Positions 21,201 through 32,145 of a DNA stretch of 64,000 nucleotides are shown piece by piece (the stretch's first letter is position 1; every line of letters begins with the position of its first letter). The position numbers were made by a program, and so were the translations under genes. Location of the stretch: NCBI GenBank assembly GCA_037039685.1, contig JAWNGF010000003.1, positions 1,736,001-1,800,000 of the forward strand. Direction: 5' to 3'. Origin of the DNA: Ceratobasidium sp. AG-K (Eukaryota > Basidiomycota > Agaricomycetes > Cantharellales > Ceratobasidiaceae). The notes beneath the pieces were generated by a model, which saw only the letters and a list, made by a program, of their open reading frames with translations, had not been told where the DNA came from and did no database searches.

Positions 21201-24200
21201 TTAATATAGGTATGACGCCGGGACTACACCTTCGTGGCCTGTCGCCTCGTTTCGGACAAACCACCATCTGGGAGAGGAGATCAGTCAAGGTCTTCGCACC
21301 CTTCCAGGTTGTACTTACGCAGAATCTCTATCATCCAGAACAACCACCTGTGTACCCTCTTCGAGAGGCAATTCACCATCTCCGCCTGGAACAAACGAAT
21401 CTAGAACAAACCGCCTCAGCGACCGCATTCCCAACAAGTTGCAAGACACTCACATCGAGAACGAGCGATTCTTCCTTCACCATCTGGGTCGTTGTACGCC
21501 TGTCCAGCCCCCATCATGTCGTCTTCATCCTTCTCGCCCATGTGAGTCCCGTCTGTCGGGTCAGGGGACACAGCCTTCTCGCTACCAGGGAATACGGCGC
21601 CCGTCGTGCTACCGATGATGGTGTTTCTGGTCGCAGCATTGATATGCTCGAGAAGGGACGAGGGGCGGTGGTGCAGGCTGTCATCGTCTCCCTCTTGGTC
21701 GACGTACTCTTCTTGAGGATTATCGTCGCGACGGAAGATGGCCAAGAGAACGCCAATGAGGAGTAGCAAGAAGACAATACCAGCTGCAATAGCGATCGAA
21801 ATGAGAATGACAACTCCGCGAGGCAGGAATTCTACAATCGTTTGGTCAGTGGACGCTCAACAAGTGACGATGATGCACTTACTCCGGAGATCAAAGCTAA
21901 AGCTAGACATCGAGTAGAACAAACCACTGACGAAACCCGCAGAGCCGCTTGACGAAGAGGTCGAGATGTATGGATAGACCGTTGCACCGTCAAACAGAGC
22001 GGTCGAAGCACTACCGAAGGAATTGGAGGAGAGCGCGCCAGACATGAACAGAACGCGGTTGTTCTCGAAGATGGTGTTTTCATCGTGGGCGCTAGAAAGC
22101 GGGACCATGGCAAGTTGGGTTACTTCAGTCGTACTCGAGAAGTCGGTGCCTATGCTAGATCAGTATTGACGTTCAAGGGTTTGATCGGTGAGACTTACTG
22201 AGCGCTGTCCATTGTTGTCCGTTCCAGTGCGTCAAGAATGGTGCAGATCCGTCGCTTGCCCTGTTGGACTACATCAACATCCATTCTATGAAAACCGTGT
22301 ATTTTTAACTCACCGACCGGCAGCAAAGATACTGCTCGAGTTGAGGTTGTCCACGCTGAGAGCTGTCACAGGACCTGGCACACCGTTCGCACCGCCGACA
22401 GCAACCCAAGTTGCGTTATCAAAGTTGTATTGAGCAACATTCGCCAAACTGCCATCGGGCAAGGTGAGAGCACCGGCCGCAATGAGAAGTTCCGAGTCGG
22501 CCTAGACGAACAATAGTTAGCATCAGGACAAGGACGATATTCCGGCAGAAAATTGACGCACCACGGCGTAAGCTACGCTGCTCACATCTCCCTTGATCCC
22601 GGTTCCCAGCGCGCTCCATTGGCGGTTCTGAATACTCCAAGCGCAGATGGCCTCGCACGTTAACAACCCAGCGCCAGCAAAGGTTCCAGCAACAATCACG
22701 ACATCATCGTTCGAAGGACGTCCAGTGATCGATCGCACAACAACCGAAGATCCCGAAGCAGCTATGTAGCAACAGATGAGAAGAGAAATAAAAACAGCAC
22801 GATGGGGCACATACCAACGAGCCCTTCGCTATCGTTGCTCTCCCATCCACCGTTCGATAGATCATAAGTAGCTAACCCACTGCCCTTGGCTCCTTCGACC
22901 GTAAGTTGCCCACCGACAAATAGATCGTTGCCCTGCACGTAGAGCGCCCTGACAACACCTTCGACCTGTGCGCCCTGGACGCCAGTCATCTTGTTATTGT
23001 CCGAGTCATAGAAGGCGAGGTTCTTGGCTTGGCCGTTGGAGAACGTAAAGTTTCCGCCGAGGATAGTAAGTTGAGAGTCGGACGAGTTGGAGTAGTACGC
23101 TCCAGCGAGGACGGCAGGTGCCACGGCAGTTGGTGGGGCGGGAAGGGACGTGCTTGGCTGTTGGCGCTCAAAGAGCTCGGCCATAGACATGTGAGAGAAC
23201 CAAGAGTGTCGGCGGGCTTTGGCGTTGCCGGTGGCAGTTGTCGCAGCAGTAGCAGGGGCCGAAGTAGTTGCAGCAGCCGAACGATCCAATTGCACACCCA
23301 ATGGCTTCACGTTGGGTCCGTTCTCGAGGACAGCCCATCCGTCGGCACCAAACTTCCTGATCGCGCTAAACGTGCCACCCATGACGGCACCATTCTCTCC
23401 TACTGCGGTCGAGTTGGTCACGAACGCGGTCGAGCCAGATGCGTATCCTCCGCTGCCGACCCAAGCACCGTTTGCAATATCCCAACGCGCCAATCCAAAT
23501 TCACCGCCGACCAACAAGTGCGCATCGGAAATTTCGAGCGAGGAAACTGGGGAGGCGAGGCCCGCGCCGAGCGAACTCCACGAGTTGGAATCGACATTGT
23601 ACTGGGCGACGTACGAAGGTTGGAGGCACCGCCTGCCCGGGTATCCGTAAACTGCCCACCGACAAACACGAGGTTCCCATACACGGCTAGCGCAGAGACG
23701 GCCGCGTTGAGTCCTTGACCCGCAAGCGCGCTCACAGCACCCGAACCGCTCCCATCCACACTGACAATGTTCGCACCAGCCAAGCTAGTTGTGAAATTCC
23801 CTCCCGCAAACAGTCTAGAAGCCGAATAGGGGGCAACCGCACGAACGGCAGCATTTGCGTTGGGGACTGCAAATGCCAATGCATCAAATGGAGTTTGGGT
23901 GGTGTTGGGGAGGATTCCCGTTGCGTTGGCTGCGTTGGCGCTGAGTGGCCATTCAAAGAACCCGAAGCCGTTCCTTCCGGCGCCTAACCCAGCCGTGCCA
24001 TTGCCGGTCCCGTTTCCGGTCCCAACGCTGGTCAAAACAAACTGGACACGGTCGGCGACGATATGGTATTGCCCGTTCTGACCGGTTCCTTCTGGGGTAT
24101 CGGCGAGCTGGAGCGAGACGGTAGCGCGATAGTCGGGCGTGGTGGGAACAACGGGTCCACTATAAACCAGGGCCTGGGTGTCGTCTGAAACGCGCTCTGA

Positions 24201-25767
24201 GACGGTCGTGACCCACGGCGCCGCCCCATTTCCTGGGAAGACAGTGACTTTGACGGATGTCCGAGCCGAGCAGTCTTGGAGGTTCGTGCAGCCAGGAATC
24301 ATGAGATAAACTTCGTACTGGCCGAGGCGGAGACGTAGGGATACCAGGTAAGCGAAGGCGCACTCGCGGCAGACCCCCCTACAGGCGTGGTGGCAACGAG
24401 GACGTTTTGCGTGGTACCAGGGATGCTCGTAGACGCTTCTTCAGTGTTCCATGTCCCACTAAGGGTGACACCCGATGAGCTTGGGGAGTAGCAGGAGGCG
24501 ACATTCTGGCCCTCAATCGCGTCGGCGAAAGCGCCGATGGAAAGAAGCTGAAGCATATGCAAGCCAGGACCCGATCCCGTCCATTGATTAAGACGAAGCT
24601 GGAAACCAGTGATTTGTTGGGACGCAGAGAAGAGGAAATCTTGATAGAGAGCTGTGGAGGCAGCAACGAGCGGACAAGAGTCGGTACATGTCTTGGCTTG
24701 ATTGGTGGCAGGATCATTGTACGTGAGCTCCAGGACTTTATTGTCTGGGATGGTGGTCAAACTTGACGAAAAGTTAGCAAAGAAACGAGGGGGGAGGATG
24801 GGGCTCACGTGAATTGAGTGGTAGAACGACCATTGACGGCGGTGTTACCAAGTCGAATACCGCTTGCGGTGATGAACCTGAAGGGTCGAGCCGTAATCGA
24901 TGCGGTGTTGCCATCTGCGGCGAGCCATGTATTGCCTGCGCCGTCGTTTCCAGCCGGACAAAGAATGTTCATGATGTTATTGAAATTCGTGTCCGAAGAG
25001 GCTGGCTGAGCGGTGATCTCTGAGCCTGACAGCGGGATGGGCACCAATGACGAGGAAAAGGGCGTCGCACCAGGGCTGAATGGGACATTTGGATTATTGG
25101 TGGAGTTGAGTGAAGAGTTGGAGGTGAAGATGGTAGCAAATGAGCCAGCAAAATAGAGGGATTTGCCGTCTGTGCTGGACGCAATGTCGAGTACCTGGCC
25201 ATTGAGACCATTGAATGGAGGAGGGGACCAAGTGTTATCTTTGGGGTTGAATGTTGCAACTCCCCCTCCAAACTGGGCGGACCCGCCGGTAGTCGGCCGC
25301 TCAAAGCTCCCACCCGCCCAAACAAGGCCAGTATTCGAGTCGCAATACAGCGCGTTTACTTCCCCGTCCAGTCCAGCCCCGTCTGACCCAAGCGGTGAAA
25401 ACTTGCCTGACGAGGGATTGTAGGCGACAATGTTGCTCGCAGAGGTGCCGGACATCGAGCTGAAAACTCCGCCGACATAAAGAGTGTCCTTCAGTGAGCA
25501 CGAGGCTAACAATCGTCCCCCGCCGTTTGTCGAACCAATTATAGTGAGTGCACCGTTCGCATCTCGCGATACAAGTGTAGCCGCAGACGAATCTATGGTT
25601 GGGGCTGAGGCATTGTATAGGTCCAATCCCGCAAACGCGCCTGCGATGCCGACGGTACCCATTCGGGAAAAGTCTATCTGAGGAACATTTTGGGCGGTAA
25701 CGAGAGCAGCTCCGAGGAGTATGGAGAGGAAGGGGTGGGCGGACATCGCTCGCGGCGGCGACGCCAT
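21201..25767 (-). CDS. RAX2: RAX2-like cortical polarity marker with C-terminal SH3 domain
   Basis: RAX2 is a plasma-membrane landmark protein for polarised growth. The N-terminus has a signal peptide (around MSAHPFLSILLGAALVTAQ); start candidates are the ATGs at 25767 and 25746. A very long extracellular part follows with kelch-like repeats of the type 'LYVGGVFS', 'LVWAGGSF', 'LFAGGNF', 'LVFVGGQF' and 'LFVGGQLTV'. A single membrane segment (VVILISIAIAAGIVFLLLL) lies near 21735-21805, then an acidic cytoplasmic tail. The frame seems to stop near 21416, but a GTGAGT donor at 21453 and exons 21400-21319 and 21267-21201 join in frame. These add 'SRYSFVPGGDGELPLEEGT', 'VVVLDDRDSAWWFVRN' and 'EGVVPASYLY', a clear SH3 domain (ALYDY-like, WW and PxxY positions). 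Many short introns occur in the extracellular part and were not all resolved. Confidence 0.88.
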
Positions 25768-25961
25768 TAGGGGAAAAGAGATAGGAGGGGAAACACACGA
25801 GGAAGGCAACGAGAGCTTCACCCAACTTTGATGCGTCAATCAACATCGCCAAACAAGCCCCTTCAATTTCAGCCTCGTTAGCGCCGACAAATATTCAACC
25901 CACAAACCCGGAATGTTTTATCTTGGTCGTCGAACCTCTACCGCCCGTATGCTAAGATAAT

Positions 25962-25985
25962 GTCCTCTTCGGAGTGACATATACA

Positions 25986-26016
<31 letters not shown>

Positions 26017-26088
26017 GGCCCCTGCACAAGGATGACACGCTAGTTCAGAGTGGACGGTCTACGGACCGCAATATTTATTTTATTTTTT
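25962..26088 (+). ncRNA. U6 spliceosomal snRNA
   Basis: The sequence contains the nearly invariant U6 core: the 5' stem-loop (GTCCTC-TTCG-GAGTGAC), 'ATTGGAACGATACAGAGAAG' with the ACAGAGA box, and 'GCATGGCCCCTGC...AAGGATGACACGC' including the AGC triad and internal stem-loop. U6 is the catalytic RNA of the spliceosome. After the conserved core there is a 5-bp hairpin with a TACG loop (26055-26068) and then T-rich sequence with a T6 run at 26083-26088, a RNA polymerase III terminator. The exact 3' end is not certain and may lie a few bases earlier. Confidence 0.93.
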
Positions 26089-26190
26089 GGTCTTTCACAT
26101 CAGACCTGTGGTAACAGCACTCACTCAGCGGGGTAGGATTATACAACCGAGCCCATCATGTAACAACGCATTCAACTCGCTTTGCATACA

Positions 26191-26364
26191 TCAAGCGGGG
26201 ATCGCCAAAATCATGCGAACGACCATAGCCACGATTACTAACATTGATACTAAACTTGGGAGAAAAATGGAACGCCGTTCATCATACTCTGCTATACAAT
26301 ATGGCGCATACAACCACTGGTTGGGGACACGATCGACCATTTCCAACCATTCAAAGGCGTGCAC
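26191..26364 (-). other. Unassigned open stretch with a membrane segment
   Basis: Read on the minus strand, this gives about 57 codons ending in TGA at 26191, with an acidic and aromatic first half (FEWLEMVDRVPNQWLYAPY) and a hydrophobic second half (SLVSMLVIVAMVVRMILAI). A plausible splice acceptor (GAGTTAG) precedes it, but no ATG or partner exon was found. It may be a terminal exon of a small or decayed membrane protein gene between U6 and the first tandem copy. I do not recognise it. Confidence 0.25.
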
Positions 26365-26399
26365 CTAACTCATGATCACGTTCTAAGCTCTCCATCTCG

Positions 26400-27160
26400 C
26401 CAGGTTGATTAGGAACGGTCAATTTAAAGTGGGACTTCAATTCTGGTCTTCGACTTCAATCCTCGTGCTCGTACGATGGAAGCTTTTCTCCGCGCCTATG
26501 AGTGAAGCAGAGTCATTTGAATGTACCATGCCTAGAGTTTCAAGAAAAATTAGCACAAATGCTTACTTTGAATGCTGGCCATTTGCTTACCCTTTTCGAT
26601 CTTTGCTGCAGTTTCGGTACTAAACCTCCATCCAGTTCAAAATGAGATAAACGTTGTTGCCGTACCTATGAATACGGTAACCAAGGCACAGGTAGCTCGT
26701 AATCATAGTTGAGGCTGGAGGAAGTCCTGTGAGCTCACCAAGAGATATATTGCTTGGTTGTCCACCGCGAAGCGCCTGGGCCCATGTCTAATAGGGGGAT
26801 GGAATCGTGCTATAGTAAAATGACTTGGATTCACGTGCCCATAAGGCTGGATTGATTGATCCTGGGGCCAGGTTCGAACTGAATGCTTCGTTGACAGCCG
26901 AATTGTTCATAAACATATTGCCCTGACCTGGATCCCCAAGATCTAGCTCGACGGCATGGCGAACTGCGTTCATAATGTTCAAAATAGACTCTCGGTATAT
27001 CTCCAGTACGTCAGGTTGGCTACCAACCAGCACCGAGCTTACAGTACCATTAGGGTAGGCAATAGAAGAGCCAGAGAATTGTGGTTTAGCATCTGCCACG
27101 GGTGAAACCTCCGCTTTGACGCTTACGGAAAGTATCGGCGATGCAAAAACTCGTCAGCGC
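26400..27160 (-). pseudogene. Decayed first copy of the tandem two-TM protein family
   Basis: Translated stretches align along the C-terminal half of the two copies at 27.5-31.5 kb: 'SPILSVSVKAEV', 'PNGTVSS', 'LEIYRESILNIMNAVRHAVE', 'FYYSTIPSPY' and 'TWAQALRGGQPSNISLG'. An in-frame TAG (near 26786) replaces the Arg codon between 'PSPY' and 'TWA'. Further stops follow in the region of the C-terminal membrane segment. Nothing corresponding to the N-terminal half is found upstream. It is a truncated, inactivated paralogue. Confidence 0.75.
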
Positions 27161-27514
27161 GCCTGAGCGCTTGATAACATCAGTTCGAGCCGGTGAGCCT
27201 AGCGAGGACTGTAGAACAGATCTGCTCTCCTGAGGGCTGGTGACGTCGAAGGCACCGAGCCGGCATCCAAACTGAGGGCCGCACTGGCTGGCGAAGCTTG
27301 AGAATCAAGCAGAATCGAAATCTCTAGCTTTCATGCTCGTTTGAGGTCTTGGGTCGGATTTTGCTAGGCTGTCCGTGTATTGGCGCGCCTCGCCACCAAG
27401 AACCTTTCTAGCCCTCCCTCTTCCACACAATTCACCAGCAATTTGTATATCGTAACGCATATAATCACTAAGCATATGCTGTTTGATGTTTGATTTGGAA
27501 TGACTTGGATCTCA

Positions 27515-29103
27515 TTAAATATTTGTGCAGACTAAGAGCGGACTGGTTAAAAGTGGTACATGGTATTCGGCCCCTGACCCCGACTTGAGCGTGCCGTATT
27601 CATATAGGCTACCGTCCTTCTCCACAACCCCTGGCGTAGCAGGGCCATCTTTGTATTCTACAACTATCTCACAGAGGTAAATGAGTACAGCCCCTTTTTT
27701 AAAATGTGACAACCAACTCACAGGCGTTTGGCTCGTATTTTTGTGCTGCAATTTCTGCTAGGAATTTCCAAACCGGCCAAATCGACATTAGCATGGTGGC
27801 CGTTGCGAGGAAGACGGCAATGATCAGTGAGCCGGTCGACTTGAGTTCATAACTTGGGCATAGGTAGTTTGTGATCATTGTCGAGTTGGATGGGAGGTTG
27901 GTTAGATTCCCAAGATGGATACTATCCGGCTGTCCTGCGAGGAGTGCCTCGGCCCATGTTCTGTAAGGAGATGGCACTGAATCATAGTAGAACGAGTCGG
28001 GTGTCGTCGCCCACGGGCCAGGGGGGTCGTTTGCCGTTGTTCCTGGTCTGAGGTTCGGAGTGAACGTGCGATCCAAAGCTGAACTATTAATGAATATGTT
28101 GTCTGGGGTTGCGCTTCCTAGGTCAAGTTGAACTGCATCGTGAACCGCAAAGATGACGTTCGAAAGAGTTCCCCTATAAATCTCCAGCTCTCCTAAAGTA
28201 TCGTTGCCAGGCGCTTTGCTTACGGTACCATTCACGTAAACGGCGGACGCGGTCTCAAACTTTGTGCCCAAGGAAAAGATTGCGCTCGCACTCACAGAGA
28301 GTACAGGAGACGCGAGGTATTGGCCCCGCAAAATCGCAAAAGCGTCGCCTGTGATCACGTCCAGAACTCCGAACACACTTTGCCGATAATCACGAGAGGT
28401 CCCGTTGAGCAGCGGGGTCAAATCGATACCCCGACCATAGTACTGCCCTACGTGGTCCTTGCTGAACTCTTCAGCGAAAATGATTCGCGACTCCATAAAT
28501 GCGACAATAGGGCGCTCAGGGCAGGTAATAGCCACCTGAAAGTGTAATATAGCTCAAGTAGACGATCTCAGGTTTAAGGACTCATGCACTTACGCTGAAC
28601 GTTTGTGTCAAATCTAACAAGTTGAAATCGAATCCAATGCTATAGACATCGCATTTGTTGAACGGTTCGCCCTTGTATTCAAACCTCCCCTCGTTCGTAG
28701 AGTTGATGTTGGACGTGTCATTGACCCCATGCCATGAGCTGAGTACTTTATATTCGAATAGTCCTGGAGAAACTCGAAGAGAATCGCCACGACCTATGTC
28801 CTGGGGCTGACATGGCTGAACTGATCCACGCATGAAACTTGGTAGCTTGGCCTTGGTCCACCATTCTGGAGTGGTGTCGTTGGGTTTGAACACCGGGCGC
28901 AGAACCGGACTAGCTCGTATCCGACGGCAGTCACTAAACTACAAGGTCAGTGGCATATTCAGTACTGCTATTCAGGGTGGATTGAACTTGCAATTAACGA
29001 CAATTAGGATGGGCAAGAGTATCACAAATACGATCAACGTGACCCCATCGAATAGTTTCTGACGTGGGTATGGTCGAGTGATCGTAAACTCCAGCAGGCG
29101 CAT
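27515..29103 (-). CDS. Two-TM protein of unknown function, copy 2 (possible frameshift)
   Basis: I do not recognise a named family. Exon 1 (29103-28992) gives 'MRLLEFTITRPYPRQKLFDG' and a membrane segment (LIVFVILLPILIVV). It is followed by a 58-bp GC-AG intron (28991-28934) and an exon with 'AVGYELV'. A long non-cytoplasmic region follows with several N-glycosylation sequons, 'VFKPNDTTPEWWTKAKLPSF', 'CPERPIVAFMESRIIFAEEF' and 'LEIYRGTLSNVIFAVHDAVQ'. Near the C-terminus is 'SLIIAVFLATATMLMSIW', a second membrane segment, and a short tail exon ending at 27515. Compared with copy 3, one base is missing just after 'GYELV' (near 28908), which shifts the frame before 'VFKPND'. Either the gene is inactivated or the assembly has an error. 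Everything after that point is open. Confidence 0.55.
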
Positions 29104-29934
29104 TGCGTGGGTTGCAAGGTTGCAAATACCAAGGGGTCGTATTTGGTAAGCTTCGTATATCTAGCTGAGGGGTGTATTCCCCGTATGCCAGCGAGCGGGG
29201 AGTTGCCTAGCTCATACACAACACTCCCACGTATTTATACAATGGCTGGCGGCTACAGTGGCACCTGCTCATTGTAGATTAATACCCTTCTACAACGTGC
29301 TAGCATGATAAGATCAGACACGGTGTCGATCGGTTATCCACGCTTGACCGCTTGACCAATCAGCGACAAGCCCACAGGTCATAAATCTGGGAAGGCTTGG
29401 CGAGCGCCTAAACCTGGACGTCTGATGGTTAAAACTCCTGGAGGACAGGGGCACCAATCTGATCTTTCGCTATTCTTCGGCCGGTTCACGGGTAAGCTTT
29501 CAAGTCTGCTAGTACTGTAATGAAGCGTGTGAGAGGTACAGTACTATCTGATTGACACCTTAATTCATCACAGGTCTCCTTCGCGTCAGAGAGCTTGACC
29601 TTAGGATCAGATGCTCTTGCCTGGAACCAAGCACCATTTTGGGACGACCGGCTGCATCCGTCAGCTCGGCGCTCCCATGGACTTCGTTTCCATCAAGTAC
29701 TTTTTTTGGAATATATATATATATAAACGTCGTTTCGGGGCGTGGCCCTGTGGTGCGACGGAGCAAAAAGGGGGTGGCGTAAGGCCATACCAAGCAAAAC
29801 TGGGAAAACGGAAAGGACGAGAGAGGCTGAGGCGAGAGACACAGCAGCACGAACGCGAGACGAGGAAAGCGAAGGAGAAAAGATGGACAAAACTAGATAC
29901 CGGACAAAAAAACAAATACTTGTACAGATTAAGA
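29104..29934. other. Promoter side of copy 2 and tail side of copy 3
   Basis: The part from about 29220 to 29450 resembles the stretch upstream of copy 3 (31590-31790), sharing blocks such as 'GACCAATCA', 'GGGCTTGGC/GAAGGCTTGGC' and 'CTCCTGGAGGAC', so the promoters were duplicated with the genes. At 29700-29725 there is a T7 run followed by an (AT)n tract. Open frames at 29611-29982 show no recognisable protein. Confidence 0.5.
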
Positions 29935-31480
29935 GCGACAGTTAAAAGTGGTAGATGGTACCCACCCCTGACCCCGACTTGAGTGTGCTATATTCGTGCA
30001 GGCTAACATCCTTCCCGCGTCCGTTGTGTAGCAGGTCATGTTTAAACTCTACAACTAGCTCACAGAGGCAAATAAGCACAGCTCCTCCGTTAAAATCTCT
30101 TTACCAACTCACGGGTGTGTGGTTCGTATTTTTGTGCTGCAATTCCCATTAGGAATGTCCAAACCGGCCATATCGACATTAACATGGTGGCCTGTTGCGA
30201 GGAAGACTGCAGTGATCAGTGAACCGATCGACTTGAGTTCATAACTTGGGCATAGGTAGTTTGTGATCATTGTCGAGTTGGATGGGAGGTTGGTTAGATT
30301 CCCAAGATGGATACTATCCGGCTGTCCTGCGAGGAGTGCCTCGGCCCATGTCCGGTAAGGGGATGGCACTGTGCCATAGTTGAACGAGCTCGGTGTGTCC
30401 ACCCACGAGCCTGAAGTCGCTCCTGGGTTGAGATTCGGGGAGAACGTTACATCCAAAGCCGAACTGTTGATGAATATGTTGTCGGAGGATGCGTTGCCTA
30501 GGTCGAGTTGGACTGCATCATGAACCGCATAGATGACGTTCGAAATGGCACCCCTATAAATCTCTAGCTCTCCTAGCTTGTTGTCCTCGAACTTGCTTAC
30601 GGTGCCGTTCACGTAAAGCAGCAGATGCGCTCTCAAATAGTACGCCCAGCGAGAAGTATGCACTGGCGCTCACAGAGAGTACTGGCTGTGCGCAAGGTAT
30701 TGGCCGCGCAAAACCGAGAAGGAGTCGCCGGTGATCACGTCAAGAACGCCAAATACGCTTTGCCGGTAATCCCGAGAGGTCCCACTGATCAGCGAAGTTA
30801 AGTCGACGTTCTTGCCATAGTATTGCCCCACGTGGTCCTTGCTGAATTCTTCCGCGAAAACGATTCGGGACTCCATAAATGCGACAATAGGGCGCTCAGG
30901 GCAGAGAATAGCCACCTGAGAGTAAGGCTCAGTCGAAGCAAACCAGATTTAGGAGACTTGTGTACTTACGCTGAATGTTTGTGTCAAATCTAACAAGTTG
31001 AAATCGAATCCAATGCTATAGACATCGCATTTGTTGAACGGTTCGCCCTTGTATTCAAACCTCCCCTCGTTCGTAGAGTTGATGTTGGACGTGTCATTGA
31101 CCCCATGCCATGAGCTGAGTACTTTATATTCGAATAGCCCTGGAGAAACTCGAAGAGAATCGCCACGACCTATGTCCTGGGGCTGGCATGGCTGAACTGG
31201 CCCGCGCATAAAGCTTGGTAGCTTGGCTTTGGTCCACCATTCTGGAGTGGTATCATTGGGCTTGAACACTGGTCGAAGAGTGGGGACTAGCTCGTAGCCA
31301 ACGGCAATAACTAAGTTGCAAGGTCAGTGGCATTTTCAGTGTCATCGTTCAATGCAGGTTGAACTTGCCATTAAGGATGATTAGAACAGGTAAGAGTATC
31401 ACAAATACAAACAAAGTGACCCCGTCGAATAGTTTCTGACGTGGGTATGGTCGAGTGACCGTAAACTCCAGCAAGCGCAT
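29935..31480 (-). pseudogene. Two-TM protein of unknown function, copy 3 (frameshifted)
   Basis: This is a tandem paralogue of copy 2. The ATG at 31480, exon 1 (31480-31369) and the 58-bp GC-AG intron (31368-31311) match copy 2 in position and length. 'AVGYELVPTLRPVFKPNDTT' reads in frame here, unlike copy 2. Near 30670-30690 two extra bases shift the frame and a TGA appears after 'QYSL'; a further extra base near 30622 restores it. Another extra base near 30190 shifts the C-terminal membrane segment, so that the tail reads out of frame. Three separate indels argue for a pseudogene, unless the assembly is poor here. The 3' boundary is approximate. Confidence 0.7.
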
Positions 31481-32145
31481 TTTGTGAAGTGCAAGTACCG
31501 AGGAGTCGTATTTGGCGAGTTGTTTTCAGCCAAGAGGTGCACTGCGCACAGGAGAGGGAGATATCTCTTCTATCCACAGCGCTCCCACACATTTATTCAA
31601 TGACACGGGTGCTATAGTGGGCTGTATATTAAATATCCTGCAACATGCTAGCATAGTAGGAGCGGACGCAGTGGTGACCGGTTATAACACGTCCGACCAA
31701 TCAACGACTGGCCCACAACATGATAAACCTGAAAGGGCTTGGCAAGCGTCTAAACCTTGGCTTCTGATGATATAAACCCCTGGAGGACGACAGCTCAGGC
31801 CCGACCTTCCACAGTTTTTTAGGTGGCTCAGGGGTGAACCTCCAGGTCCGCTAGCAAATAAGTTCGAAGTAAACGGGAGGCATATAGCCGACTCATGGCT
31901 AATATAATTCGCGTTTCAGTTGAGTGGTGAGGGTCCAGGCCCCGGATGCACCAACAAACCTTTGTTCTCTACCGTGAGAGCTCACCTGAATCAAAAAAAA
32001 ACTACTTCGTGGCTGATATGGAGGGTTAAAGTTTATATAAGTTGTGGTATTTATCGGGCTGACCAAGATTGGAAAGTATGGGATGAATTAAACGAGCCAA
32101 GTATGCAACAGTTGAGCCCTGGGACAGGAGTACATAATCCACCAT
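31481..32145. other. Intergenic: promoter of copy 3, end of fungalysin A
   Basis: The first 300 bases resemble the promoter of copy 2. The remainder has no coding signal that I recognise; an open frame at 31920-32192 overlaps the last exon of the fungalysin gene on the opposite strand. Confidence 0.4.

Noticed and set aside
29700..29725. T run and (AT)n tract as a possible promoter or transposon end
   Set aside because: Simple low-complexity sequence; no inverted repeats or target-site duplication were seen around it.
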